Shown: in pieces, positions 8,913-17,529 of the stretch
How the letters are laid out: each line of letters opens with the position of its first letter
Numbering within the stretch: the first letter of the stretch is position 1
Assembly (NCBI GenBank): GCA_934418125.1
Contig: CAKRWT010000038.1
Location: 1 to 24,448 of the forward strand
Source: an uncultured Lachnospiraceae bacterium
GTDB taxonomy: Bacteria; Bacillota; Clostridia; Lachnospirales; Lachnospiraceae
DNA length: 24,448 nucleotides
Direction: 5' to 3'
Notes under the pieces: generated by a model
Databases searched by the model: none
What the model was told of the DNA's origin: nothing
The model's input: only the letters and a program-made list of their open reading frames with translations
Made by a program: the position numbers and the translations under genes

Positions 8913-10016
8913 ATGGGTGTAACCATTTTTACTATGACACATAAGAAATTTAAGACCCCGAAGGATACCATCTATGTACCATTGCAGGTAGGACGGGCAA
9001 ATGTAGAAAATCTGGGGTATATGGGAGATGACGCGGGTGTCAGTATTTCAGAAAAGAACTGTTACTATGGGGAACTGACCGGGGTATACTGGGTCTGGAA
9101 AAACATTCGTACATCCGATTATGTGGGAGTATGTCATTACCGAAGATATTTCTGCACCGAGGAGGGACGTATCTTCACGGCAGCAGATTATGAGAAGATT
9201 TTGAAGGACTACGACATCATTACTTCTAAGAAGCTGAAACTGAATGATTCCTATTATGATGGCTATGCCAGTGATTATAACCTGCATGACCTGATTGCCA
9301 CAGGAGAAGTGATGCGGGAGAAGTATCCGGAGTATTACGAAACCTTTGAAAAGCTGGTTCATGGAAAAGGAACCTATTTTGGCAACATGATGGTATGCCG
9401 GAAAGAGCTTTATGATGCCTACTGCGAATGGCTGTTTACGATTTTTGAGGCATTGGAGGAGCGGGTAGATGCTTCCGGATATGACGATTACCATAAGCGG
9501 GTATATGGATTTATTTCGGAGTTTCTGCTGATGGTATGGGTAGAGGTGCAGCATCTGAAGGTCTTTGAATGTAAGATAGGCATGACTGATGAAAAACGGG
9601 AAACGGCAGAGATAAAGAACCGGCTGGCACAGTATTTCGTACAGAAGGACATAGCAGGCGCTAAGACTTACCTGCTTGCCTGCCTGGAGAAACGGCCGGA
9701 TGTGCTGATGGAAGCATCGGATATTACGGGAGAGTTGAAGCTTTCCATGCAGGTTATTGCTGTCTGTGAACTGGAACAACAGGAATATGACAGAAGTGTC
9801 ATAGATAGCATACAGGATTTTAACGAATTGATGGCTTATTTTACACGGCTGAATGATGCCGTTGTGCTGGGAAAGCAGAAGCTGGCAGAAAGAGTGCCGG
9901 AAGATGCAGAGACAGAGAATGGGAAGGAAAGTCTATTCCGGGAAGTAAAAAAAATCCTGCAGGATACCCCCATTTCACCAATTGCGGTGGAGGCATCTGC
10001 AAGATTATTTCCTTAG
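8913..10016 (+). CDS. DUF4422 glycosyltransferase-like protein
   Basis: A 367-residue protein with an N-terminal DUF4422 domain, found in capsule and exopolysaccharide loci and regarded as a glycosyltransferase. Visible signatures are VPLQVGRA near residue 22, ISEKNCYYGELTGVYWVWKN (45-64), the diagnostic VCHYRRYF (73-80), and YFGNMMVCRKELYDAYCEWLF in the middle. The last 130 residues, rich in Glu and Leu, are not obviously part of the domain and look like a helical extension. GAGAGGA lies 9 bases before the ATG at 8913. No other polysaccharide genes are adjacent apart from the MATE exporter upstream, so it is probably an orphan surface-glycan enzyme. Its stop lies only 6 bases from that of the convergent lipoprotein gene. 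The donor and acceptor sugars cannot be predicted. Confidence 0.87.
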   Translation: MGVTIFTMTHKKFKTPKDTIYVPLQVGRANVENLGYMGDDAGVSISEKNCYYGELTGVYWVWKNIRTSDYVGVCHYRRYFCTEEGRIFTAADYEKILKDYDIITSKKLKLNDSYYDGYASDYNLHDLIATGEVMREKYPEYYETFEKLVHGKGTYFGNMMVCRKELYDAYCEWLFTIFEALEERVDASGYDDYHKRVYGFISEFLLMVWVEVQHLKVFECKIGMTDEKRETAEIKNRLAQYFVQKDIAGAKTYLLACLEKRPDVLMEASDITGELKLSMQVIAVCELEQQEYDRSVIDSIQDFNELMAYFTRLNDAVVLGKQKLAERVPEDAETENGKESLFREVKKILQDTPISPIAVEASARLFP

Positions 10017-10022
10017 AATTCT

Positions 10023-11408
10023 TTATGATTCCTGAAAAGTTGTAAAATCAACACCCGGTCTGGATACATCGCCGGTTACCTGTCCTAAATATTCCAAGGT
10101 ACCCTGTCTGGTATAACGGAAGAAGTAGGATACCTTATCGCCATCAACGATAGAGAAAGGAACGGCGATTTCCACATAGGAGTCGGAAGAATCCATATCA
10201 TAGAGCAGATAATCGGTACCGGACAGATACCCCTTCGATAAATCAATGTGCTCCTTTAACACATCTTGCAAATCGACTCCGTTGATAAAAAGGTGCAGGC
10301 TGCTCTCAGCAGTATCACTATCATATACCATATCATAGAAAGCAATGTTATCTGCGGTGCCATCGCCATTCAAATCATAAGAATACTCCCCTTCCTCGGT
10401 CAGGGAAATCTCACCTGTTTCGTTGTCATAAGCAGACTGGTAAGGCTGTCTTATCATAAGCGTACCAGGGTAGGCATAGTCCTCTTTCAGTCCCATGGAA
10501 GCGATATCCGCATAAGAAACCGGAAAATAAATCGTACCGGCTGCATAAGGTCCCAGACAGTAAGGGTCGCTGATAAACGCAATGCCGTCATTGGTAAAGA
10601 ACCATTTCTCGTCTGCCAACAGGACAGATTCAATATTTTCTCGGGTGCCCGGAGCAAACATGCGGTCAGCATAAGAAGATAGGGCGGAAAGGTCTGTCAG
10701 ATAACCCAGTACAGAGGTACGGAAAGTGGCAGCATCTGCCGATAAGTCTTCAAAAGTTATCAAATCGCCGGTAACTGCATTATAATTACGGCCGATGGAA
10801 GCATAATTTCCGTGTGCACCGCCAGTGTAGCTGGCAAAGGTAATCTCAAAGGAAATGACAGAACTGTCAGCTCTGGTGGCCGCAACATACACATCATCGG
10901 AGTAAGCGATCATCGTATCAGTAATTCCCTCATCCAGCCGGAACGCATAGTCATCCTTGGCATAGTCCAGATAAGCATCGGAATCCCCAAACGTAGCATA
11001 ATAAGCATCCAGGTCAGCATTTATTTTGGCGGCAGCCTGTTCATTTCCCTCGATGGAAACTACGGGCTTCTGGCAGCTCCATGTCAGAAGAACGGTGCCA
11101 TCATCGGCGCTGGCTTCGGAAGAAGTTTCTTCATAAGTAATCGTGATACCATAGTCAATACTGTTTGCAGCAATAAACGCATCGGCATCAAAAGAGGTCT
11201 CCTCAGACACATCGGTTGTGGGTTCCTGGGTGTCGGTATCAGATTCGGTATCCTCCGGGGAAGCTGTTTCTTCTTCACTGCCGGAAAGCGTCTGTTCTGG
11301 AATGATTTCTGTTTTTACCGGAGGATTCTGTGCTTCCGTCTGGGAACCGCAGGCGGTAAGCTGTAGTGTAGTAAGGGATAAAAGGATAAGCATCCATTTC
11401 TTTTTCAT
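10023..11408 (-). CDS. Lipoprotein with DUF4163/DUF3298 (RsiV/PdaC-like) ectodomain
   Basis: The start is the ATG at 11406-11408, preceded by GAGGAATATT; a longer frame to 11432 lacks a ribosome site. The 461-residue product opens with a lipoprotein signal, MKKKWMLILLSLTTLQLTAC, with Cys20 as the lipidation site. An acidic Ser/Thr/Glu-rich linker follows to about residue 75. Residues 85-215 match the PdaC/DUF4163 type, and FASYTGGAHGNYASIGRNYN (191-210) with DLITFEDL is the DUF3298 hallmark, the fold used by the lysozyme-sensing anti-sigma factor RsiV. A C-terminal segment holds a calcium-loop-like YDLNGDGTADNI (344-355). It sits 35 bases downstream of a chemotaxis receptor gene on the same strand, so the two are probably co-transcribed. 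The ligand is unknown. Confidence 0.85.
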   Translation of the reverse strand: MKKKWMLILLSLTTLQLTACGSQTEAQNPPVKTEIIPEQTLSGSEEETASPEDTESDTDTQEPTTDVSEETSFDADAFIAANSIDYGITITYEETSSEASADDGTVLLTWSCQKPVVSIEGNEQAAAKINADLDAYYATFGDSDAYLDYAKDDYAFRLDEGITDTMIAYSDDVYVAATRADSSVISFEITFASYTGGAHGNYASIGRNYNAVTGDLITFEDLSADAATFRTSVLGYLTDLSALSSYADRMFAPGTRENIESVLLADEKWFFTNDGIAFISDPYCLGPYAAGTIYFPVSYADIASMGLKEDYAYPGTLMIRQPYQSAYDNETGEISLTEEGEYSYDLNGDGTADNIAFYDMVYDSDTAESSLHLFINGVDLQDVLKEHIDLSKGYLSGTDYLLYDMDSSDSYVEIAVPFSIVDGDKVSYFFRYTRQGTLEYLGQVTGDVSRPGVDFTTFQES

Positions 11409-11443
11409 AATATTCCTCATTTCTGCGCACACTCTTCTTGGTT

Positions 11444-13546
11444 TTATTCAATGGTAAACTGCTGTAATAATTCGGTTAATTCTGTAGCACGCTCTTTCAG
11501 GGCGGTAGCAGCAGCATCCAGCGTGGTAATTGCATCCTTCTGGGCAATCACAGTAGTATTTACATTAGAGGAGCCTGCAGAAGTCTGGGCAGAGATAGCT
11601 GAGATGCCTTCAATGGCATTCAGGGTAGTGCTGCGGGCTTCCTCCATATTCTGCATGTGTTCGGAAATACCCGCAATGGAATCAAGCAGACTGTGAATTT
11701 GTTTATCCATTGCCAGGAAAGATTCCGTAGTCTGGGAAACGGCCTGTTCCTGGAACTCTACGGTAGTTTCCGCCTTTTTGGCAATGGCTACAGCGTCCTG
11801 TGTATTAGCAATAATATCATTGATAATCATCTGAATCTGTCCGGCAGAGGCGGCAGACTGGTCAGCCAACTGTCTTATCTGCTCTGCGACAACAGCAAAT
11901 CCACGTCCGGAATCGCCGGCTCTGGCGGCTTCGATGGAAGCATTTAAGGATAACAGATTTGTTTCCTTGGCGATGCTGTTAATGCTTTCCACAATCTGTC
12001 CGATGGAACGGGACTTATCAGATAGAACCTCAATCGCGGAAATAACATGGTTGGTAATTTCCGAAGTCTGTCTGGCACTGTCTGTCAGGGTGTTCATGGA
12101 GGAGATACCAGCACTGATAGAAGAACTGGTGGCTTCTGTCAGTTCGGTAATCTGGTTTGTATCGGAGGTTACATCTCCGATACGTCCGGATAAGCTGTCC
12201 ATCTGGGTAAGACAGTCAGCAGAATTTTCATCAAGCTGGGTAACACCGGATTCAATTTCCGCAATTGCCCGCTGTATATCCTGAGCGGTAGCAACAAAGG
12301 TGTCTGAGGAAGAAGATACCTGGGCGGCTGCGGCACTTAATGCATCATTCGCCGAGGTTACTTTGGTAATCAGAACCTTCATACTGTCTGTCATGGAAGA
12401 AAGACCATCGGATAATAAGCGGAATTCATCTTTGCTCTTTGTTTTAATCTGGATGGTCAAATCGCCTTTGGCAATTTTCTTAAGCTGTTTGATAAAGTAG
12501 TTAATGTTCCTATTAATATGTCCGGATAAGTACAGTCCTAATACACCGGCGATAATGACGGCGAAGATAACCATGATAACAGCAGCGGTCTTAATACCAT
12601 CAGCCTGTGCCAGAATGGTAGACTCCGGAATCAAAGAACAGAGCATGGCACTGTGGGCCTCAATTGGTGCATAAAGGAACAGATAATCTTCCCCATTGTA
12701 AGTAACGTATTTCATATCACTTTCCGTGGCAGAAAGCGCTTCCTGGTAAAAGTCGGTATCGGAGAACAGAAGGTTCTTACCGGAGGTACCATCTGCAAAA
12801 AATTCTGTGCCGTCCTGGGTAATCAGTGCCACATAGCTGCCATCCCCGGCATCCATGGCAGAAAGGGTATCGGTCAGAAGATTTTTCTTAAAGTCGATTA
12901 ACATGATTCCTTTTCCGCTGGTCAGATGCTTGGCAAGACGAAGAGAATACGAATCAGAGTCTGTGCCCAGATACTGGTCTGCATCAGACTGGTTACCGAA
13001 CAGAAAATAACTGGAACGATTCTCTGTTACCAGGGCACCCTCGGAAGTCCCTGCATACGCTGTGTAGATGGCAGAAGTGGTAGGGGAACTGGAGGTAATG
13101 GAAATCTGGTCATCAGAAATAAAGTAAATATCCGCCACTAATGCGTTGGTATTTACATCGCGATTGACTTCTTTGCTATAGGTAAGTGCCAGTGCTTTTC
13201 CGGCAGCACTGTCTAATAAGCCCTTGAAGTATTTAACCAAATCTTCGTCGGACAGATAGGATTTATAATTGGTACGGACCGTATCAATCGCTAGGGTAAG
13301 ATAACGGCTGGTCATGTTCATGGTCTGGCTGGCAGAATTCTCATAGCTTGCAATAATTGCAGAGGATGCCTGTTTATAGGAAGTGGCACCCAGAAAAATA
13401 ATACATAATACCGGAACCAGAAAGGAAGCGATGATTTTGGTGCGTAATTTTCTGTGGAGGGCAACCTGGCTGCGTTCTTTCGGTATAGTAGATTTGGGTT
13501 GTTGTTCTTTTCTGGTCTTAGAATTATTTTTGTGCTGACTCTTCAT
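11444..13546 (-). CDS. Methyl-accepting chemotaxis protein
   Basis: A 700-residue transmembrane receptor that feeds CheA/CheW. A basic cytoplasmic N-tail (1-36) precedes TM1 (about 37-53). An extracellular region of roughly 265 residues follows (dCache-like by size; [16 protein letters not shown] at 238-253 fits a PAS/Cache strand), then TM2 (about 320-340) and a HAMP domain (341-393). The signalling hairpin tip is intact: [20 protein letters not shown] at 530-549, then [16 protein letters not shown]. There is no C-terminal pentapeptide for CheR/CheB tethering, as usual in Firmicutes. GGGGAGGA precedes the ATG at 13546. No flagellar or che genes are in the window, so it is a scattered receptor. 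A lipoprotein gene follows 35 bases later and could be its ligand-binding partner. Confidence 0.95.
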   Translation of the reverse strand: MKSQHKNNSKTRKEQQPKSTIPKERSQVALHRKLRTKIIASFLVPVLCIIFLGATSYKQASSAIIASYENSASQTMNMTSRYLTLAIDTVRTNYKSYLSDEDLVKYFKGLLDSAAGKALALTYSKEVNRDVNTNALVADIYFISDDQISITSSSPTTSAIYTAYAGTSEGALVTENRSSYFLFGNQSDADQYLGTDSDSYSLRLAKHLTSGKGIMLIDFKKNLLTDTLSAMDAGDGSYVALITQDGTEFFADGTSGKNLLFSDTDFYQEALSATESDMKYVTYNGEDYLFLYAPIEAHSAMLCSLIPESTILAQADGIKTAAVIMVIFAVIIAGVLGLYLSGHINRNINYFIKQLKKIAKGDLTIQIKTKSKDEFRLLSDGLSSMTDSMKVLITKVTSANDALSAAAAQVSSSSDTFVATAQDIQRAIAEIESGVTQLDENSADCLTQMDSLSGRIGDVTSDTNQITELTEATSSSISAGISSMNTLTDSARQTSEITNHVISAIEVLSDKSRSIGQIVESINSIAKETNLLSLNASIEAARAGDSGRGFAVVAEQIRQLADQSAASAGQIQMIINDIIANTQDAVAIAKKAETTVEFQEQAVSQTTESFLAMDKQIHSLLDSIAGISEHMQNMEEARSTTLNAIEGISAISAQTSAGSSNVNTTVIAQKDAITTLDAAATALKERATELTELLQQFTIE

Positions 13547-13702
13547 ATATGATGTCCTCCCCTGGATATAAAATCACGGAATACGCAGCCGGTAAATCCA
13601 CTGTGTATCGTAATCTCAGTATATCATATTTAACCGAAAACGCCATCCCATTTTCCGAAAAAGTACGAAAAACATTGAATAATCAAAGAATACGGCTGAA
13701 GA

Positions 13703-13731
13703 TTGAGAGAATGGTGGATTTATGTTATAAT
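13703..13731 (+). promoter_or_regulatory. Strong promoter of the UDPGP gene
   Basis: TTGAGA (13703-13708), a 17-base spacer, then TATAAT (13726-13731) with an extended TGT element just before it. Transcription would begin near 13738, which rules out the longer upstream reading frame and supports translation from 13786. Confidence 0.85.
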
Positions 13732-13785
13732 CAGGATAATTTAGGAAATAGACAATGTAACAGAGAGTGTGAAAAGGAGAACTAT

Positions 13786-15012
13786 ATGAGATATCAGGAA
13801 GCGTATGCAAAATTAGAAAAGTATGGGCAGCTGCATGTTCTGAAGTATTATGAAAGTCTGACAGATGAGGAGAAGGAAGCACTTCTTACCCAGATAGAAA
13901 ATACCGATTTGGATGTGCTGGCATTATGTCATGATAAGGAAGAATTGAACCCGCGTGGTATCATCAGTCCCATTTCTGTCATGCAGTTGCCAGAAATTGC
14001 ACGGAAAAAAGATACCTTTACCGAAGTTGGCTTACAGGCAATCCGAGAAGGAAAGGTGGGTGCTGTTCTGCTGGCGGGCGGTATGGGAACCAGACTTGGT
14101 TCTGATGCCCCGAAGGGAGTATATAATATCGGACAGACGAAGGATGTATTTATTTTCCAGAGGCTGGTTGAGAATCTGTTAGATGTAGTACATCAGGCAG
14201 ATGCCTGGATTCCGCTGTATATCATGACCAGTGATAAGAACCATGAGGCGACCACCAGCTTTTTCAAGGAAAAGAATTACTTTGGATATCGACCGGAATA
14301 TATTACCTTTTTCATGCAGGATATGGCACCGGCATCGGATTATGATGGCAAGGTTTATATGGAAGAAAAATATAAAATGTCCACATCGCCAAATGGCAAT
14401 GGTGGCTGGTTTTTGTCGATGATGAAATGGGGTGTGGTAGATAAAATCCGGGAAGCTGGCGTGGAATGGCTGAATGTTTTCGCAGTAGATAACGTATTAC
14501 AGCGTATTGCAGACCCCTGCTTCGTAGGAGCGACTATTGCTACCAACAGCGCAGTAGGGGCTAAGGTAGTAAAGAAAGTTACTCCGGATGAGAAGGTAGG
14601 AGCCATGTGTTTAGAGGATGGAAAACCTTCTATCGTAGAATATTATGAAATGACAGACGAACTGATGGCTGCCAAGGATGAAAACGGCGAGCCGGCCTAT
14701 AACTTCGGTGTTATTCTGAATTACCTGTTCCGGGAAAAGGACCTGGAAGAGATTGCGGCAAAGAAACTGCCGCTTCATATTGTGGAAAAGAAGATTCCTC
14801 ATCTGGACGACAATGGAGAACTGGTAAAACCGGAAGCGCCAAATGGCTATAAATTTGAACAACTGGTGCTGGATATGATTCATGAACTGGATTCCTGCCT
14901 GCCCTATGAAGTGGTAAGAAATTATGAGTTTGCACCGATTAAAAACAAAACCGGAGTAGACTCTGTAGAGAGTGCCCAGGCACTTTGCAAGGAGAACGGA
15001 ATCCAACTGTAG
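13786..15012 (+). CDS. UDPGP-type UTP--sugar-1-phosphate uridylyltransferase
   Basis: Makes a UDP-sugar (UDP-glucose, UDP-galactose or UDP-GlcNAc) and pyrophosphate from UTP and the sugar 1-phosphate. The frame is open back to 13549, but the ATG at 13786 has AAAGGAGAAC in front and a promoter 55 bases upstream, so the protein is 408 residues. The nucleotide-binding loop VLLAGGMGTRLGSDAPKG (94-111) carries the eukaryote-style UDPGP motif with Lys110, followed by MSTSPNGNGGWF and VDNVLQRIADPCFVG substrate-site segments. FAPIKNKTGVDSVESA near the end is also typical. This is the PF01704 class and not the bacterial GalU class. galE follows on the same strand 203 bases on, pointing to a role in glucose/galactose nucleotide sugars. 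The exact sugar is uncertain. Confidence 0.88.
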   Translation: MRYQEAYAKLEKYGQLHVLKYYESLTDEEKEALLTQIENTDLDVLALCHDKEELNPRGIISPISVMQLPEIARKKDTFTEVGLQAIREGKVGAVLLAGGMGTRLGSDAPKGVYNIGQTKDVFIFQRLVENLLDVVHQADAWIPLYIMTSDKNHEATTSFFKEKNYFGYRPEYITFFMQDMAPASDYDGKVYMEEKYKMSTSPNGNGGWFLSMMKWGVVDKIREAGVEWLNVFAVDNVLQRIADPCFVGATIATNSAVGAKVVKKVTPDEKVGAMCLEDGKPSIVEYYEMTDELMAAKDENGEPAYNFGVILNYLFREKDLEEIAAKKLPLHIVEKKIPHLDDNGELVKPEAPNGYKFEQLVLDMIHELDSCLPYEVVRNYEFAPIKNKTGVDSVESAQALCKENGIQL

Positions 15013-15170
15013 TATTGCAGATATAACATTTCGACAGTTTTCATTAACATTATCATATTGAATAGATACGATGTAACATTGTAGACTTAGGTTAAGTTAA
15101 GAATATAAGCCGAGAGCATAGAAAGCAAATGATTAACAAATTCACATAGCAGATGTTCCCGGATGGCAGG

Positions 15171-15192
15171 ATGTTCCGGAAAAGCGGAACAT
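15171..15192 (+). other. Stem-loop just upstream of galE
   Basis: ATGTTCCG (15171-15178) pairs perfectly with CGGAACAT (15185-15192) around a six-base loop, ending 24 bases before the galE ATG. It has no T-run, so it is unlikely to terminate; it may shape the galE leader or stabilise a processed end. Confidence 0.5.
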
Positions 15193-15215
15193 GCGGAAAG
15201 ATGAGGTGTATTGAT

Positions 15216-16232
15216 ATGGCAATTTTAGTAACAGGTGGTGCCGGATATATTGGTTCCCATACCGTAGTAGAATTACAGAACGCAGGCTATGATGTAGTTG
15301 TTGTAGATAATCTGGCAAACTCCAGTGAGAAATCCTTACAGAGAGTAGAGAAAATCACAGGAAAACCGGTAAAATTTTACAAGGCAGACATTCTGGACAG
15401 AGAAGCACTGGAGAAGATTTTTGCGCAGGAGGATATCGATTCCTGTATTCATTTCGCAGGTTTAAAGGCAGTCGGAGAATCGGTACAGAAGCCATGGGAA
15501 TATTATGAGAATAATATTGCCGGAACTTTAACGCTGGTTGATGTCATGCGTAAGCATGGTGTGAAGAATATTATTTTCTCTTCTTCCGCAACCGTATATG
15601 GTGACCCTGCCATGATTCCGATTACGGAGGAATGTCCTAAGGGACAGTGTACCAATCCTTATGGTTGGACCAAATCCATGCTGGAACAGATTTTAACCGA
15701 TATGCAGAAAGCAGACCCGGAATGGAACGTTATTTTATTACGTTACTTTAATCCAATCGGTGCACACAAGAGTGGAACAATCGGGGAGAATCCTAATGGA
15801 ATTCCAAACAACCTTATGCCTTATATTACACAGGTTGCAGTTGGCAAGCTGAAAGAGCTTGGTGTATTTGGTAATGACTATGATACACCGGACGGAACCG
15901 GCGTGCGTGATTATATCCATGTAGTAGACCTGGCAATCGGTCATGTAAAAGCTTTGAAGAAGATTAAAGAAAAGGCAGGACTTTGCATTTATAATCTGGG
16001 AACCGGCGTAGGGTACAGCGTATTGGATATTGTAAAGAATTTTGAAGAAGCAACTGGCGTGAAGATTCCTTATGTGATTAAGGAAAGACGTGCAGGTGAT
16101 ATTGCAACCTGCTATTCCAATGCAGATAAAGCAAAGAGAGAGTTGGGCTGGGAAGCACAGTACGGAATTAAGGATATGTGTGCAGATTCCTGGAGATGGC
16201 AGAGCAATAATCCAAATGGATATGATGACTAA
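15216..16232 (+). CDS. galE: UDP-glucose 4-epimerase
   Basis: Interconverts UDP-glucose and UDP-galactose (Leloir pathway and surface-glycan precursor supply), using bound NAD. The frame is open from 15153, but the ATG at 15216 has GAGG upstream and yields the correct N-terminus, [16 protein letters not shown] with the Rossmann GxxGxxG at 7-13. Length is 338 residues, as in E. coli. The catalytic set is in the same positions as in the E. coli enzyme: Ser123/124 in FSSSATVYG, Tyr149 and Lys153 in NPYGWTK. The NPIGAHKSG and [10 protein letters not shown] segments are intact. The upstream neighbour is a UDP-sugar pyrophosphorylase; a galactokinase or uridylyltransferase is not in the window. A terminator follows the stop. 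Confidence 0.97.
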   Translation: MAILVTGGAGYIGSHTVVELQNAGYDVVVVDNLANSSEKSLQRVEKITGKPVKFYKADILDREALEKIFAQEDIDSCIHFAGLKAVGESVQKPWEYYENNIAGTLTLVDVMRKHGVKNIIFSSSATVYGDPAMIPITEECPKGQCTNPYGWTKSMLEQILTDMQKADPEWNVILLRYFNPIGAHKSGTIGENPNGIPNNLMPYITQVAVGKLKELGVFGNDYDTPDGTGVRDYIHVVDLAIGHVKALKKIKEKAGLCIYNLGTGVGYSVLDIVKNFEEATGVKIPYVIKERRAGDIATCYSNADKAKRELGWEAQYGIKDMCADSWRWQSNNPNGYDD

Positions 16233-16279
16233 GCATGGTCTGGCTGCTGGACAGAATATGGGAAATATGAGACAGAACG

Positions 16280-16307
16280 AGGCGGAACCCAATGGGCTCC
16301 GCCTTTC
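16280..16307 (+). terminator. Terminator after galE
   Basis: An 11-position stem with one A-C mismatch (16280-16290 with 16294-16304) closes an AAT loop and is followed by a short T-run (TTT at 16304-16306). It lies between galE and the convergent hemolysin III gene. The weak T-run makes efficiency uncertain. Confidence 0.65.
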
Positions 16308-16333
16308 GTGATTACAAGACTGCTTCAGATGAT

Positions 16334-16984
16334 TTATGCCACGTACAAATACATAAAGATAAAGTGGCAGATGCTGCCGCCCATGACAAATAAATGGAAG
16401 ATTTCATGGGAACCGAAGAATTGGTGCCTGGCATTAAAAATCGGTAATTTCAAGGCGTAAATAACCCCTCCGGCTGTGTAGATAATGCCACCGGCAAGAA
16501 GCCAGAGAAAAGCACTGTGAGGCAGACTGTTCCAAAGGGTTCCGAAGACTGCCAGACATACCCAGCCCATGGCAATATAGATAACAGAAGAAAACCATTT
16601 CGGACAGGTAATCCAGCAGGCTTTCACAATCATGCCAACCAGAGCAATTCCCCAGACCACTGCCAACAGGGTAATTCCGAGTTGACCGCCCAGGACAATC
16701 AAGCATATCGGAGTGTAGGAACCGGCAATCAACACGAAAATCATCATGTGGTCCAATTTACGGAAAACCTTAATCAGCTTAGCTTTAACGTTAATGCTGT
16801 GGTATATAGTGCTGGCACCATAGAGGGCAACCATGCTGCACATGAAAACACACATGGCAAGAAAAGTGGTTCGGTCAGTGCTCAGTGCCGCCTTTACTAA
16901 AATAGGAGTGGTGGCAAAAATAGCCATCATCATGCCAATAAAATGGGTAATGGCACTTCCGGGTTCACGAATTGTTATTTGCAT
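16334..16984 (-). CDS. Hemolysin III / PAQR-family membrane protein
   Basis: A 216-residue polytopic protein of the HlyIII/YqfA family, related to eukaryotic adiponectin receptors. Seven hydrophobic helices are visible. The family's metal-site residues are present: His62 in STIYHSI, Asp78/His79 in KLDHMMIF, and His193/His197 in SHEIFHLF near the C-terminus. The start is the ATG at 16982-16984 with a near-perfect AAGGAGGT; the frame runs back to 17044 without another ribosome site. The bacterial function is unsettled (membrane-lipid homeostasis or ceramidase-like hydrolysis are suggested for relatives); cytolysis should not be assumed from the name. It has its own promoter with repeated sequence motifs and converges on galE. 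Confidence 0.93.
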   Translation of the reverse strand: MQITIREPGSAITHFIGMMMAIFATTPILVKAALSTDRTTFLAMCVFMCSMVALYGASTIYHSINVKAKLIKVFRKLDHMMIFVLIAGSYTPICLIVLGGQLGITLLAVVWGIALVGMIVKACWITCPKWFSSVIYIAMGWVCLAVFGTLWNSLPHSAFLWLLAGGIIYTAGGVIYALKLPIFNARHQFFGSHEIFHLFVMGGSICHFIFMYLYVA

Positions 16985-17018
16985 ATAAATTACCTCCTTA
17001 ATACACAAGCCATAACAA

Positions 17019-17079
17019 GTAGTTTTCAATACTACGTAAAGCACAACACAATACTACTATATAAGATACTCATAGTCAA
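17019..17079 (-). promoter_or_regulatory. Promoter and repeated operator-like motif of the hemolysin III gene
   Basis: On the minus strand TTGACT (17079-17074) is followed after 17 bases by TAGTAT (17056-17051). The 9-mer CAATACTAC occurs at 17027-17035 and again at 17049-17057, 22 bases apart (two helical turns). The second copy overlaps the -10. An inverted GTAGT (17019-17023) pairs with ACTAC (17031-17035). Regulator binding is inferred. Confidence 0.5.
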
Positions 17080-17123
17080 TAGAAAGTATTCAATTATTAT
17101 GAAAACTTTATTATGAAAATTAA

Positions 17124-17151
17124 AAAAAGTCCGCCACGCGGCGAACTTTTT
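17124..17151 (-). terminator. Terminator of the 88-residue conserved gene
   Basis: Read on the minus strand, a 12-pair stem including one U-G pair (17151-17140 with 17135-17124) closes a GCGT loop and runs into a T-run. The plus-strand RNA would carry a mismatch at that pair, so the element points to the minus-strand gene, whose stop codon lies in the stem. Confidence 0.85.
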
Positions 17152-17416
17152 AATCTTCTTCAATCACATGAATTTCCAGAAAATCGAAATCAATCGTTTC
17201 TATAAAATTGTCTTTTGTAAAACGTGCTTTATCGTGTCGTTTAAAATCTTTAATCGTGGATTCCAGCCAGATAGGTTTTCCCAGGTCAAACTGATAGCAG
17301 ACCTCGTCCAGAGCCCGGAAAATCTTGTGCGTTCTGGTATCATCACTGTCATCTGCAATGACAGTATCCTTCAGCATGTGATTGTCTTTAAATTCTTTAG
17401 CCCATAAACGAAACAT
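17150..17416 (-). CDS. Small conserved Clostridia protein, function unknown
   Basis: An 88-residue acidic soluble protein beginning MFRLWAKEFKDNHMLKDTVI. The N-terminal motif and the following IADDSDDTRTHKIFRALDEVCYQFDLGKPIWL resemble a short uncharacterised protein I recall as widespread in Lachnospiraceae and other Clostridia. No catalytic motif, membrane segment or signal is visible; it ends in an acidic IHVIEED tail. AAAGGA precedes the ATG at 17416. Its 3' end has a dedicated terminator, so it is a monocistronic unit separate from the hemolysin III gene. It is divergent from the DUF6020 gene about 110 bases away. I offer no function. Confidence 0.85.
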   Translation of the reverse strand: MFRLWAKEFKDNHMLKDTVIADDSDDTRTHKIFRALDEVCYQFDLGKPIWLESTIKDFKRHDKARFTKDNFIETIDFDFLEIHVIEED

Positions 17417-17529
17417 ATCGGTGCATCCTTTCCTTATAATAAGCAGTATCAGTATAACGGAAAAAACAAAGGCTGTAAAGCAACAAGGTAGCTCTTTCTC
17501 TTTTCGCTGTAAAATGGTACACTACAGAT

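Noticed and set aside
9048..9779. 243-residue open frame on the minus strand
   Set aside because: It is antisense to the whole DUF4422 domain, whose plus-strand motifs are intact, and it has no ribosome site or family signature.
13549..13785. 79-residue N-terminal extension of the UDPGP frame
   Set aside because: The frame is open by chance; a strong promoter (13703-13731) and a good ribosome site before 13786 place the true start downstream.
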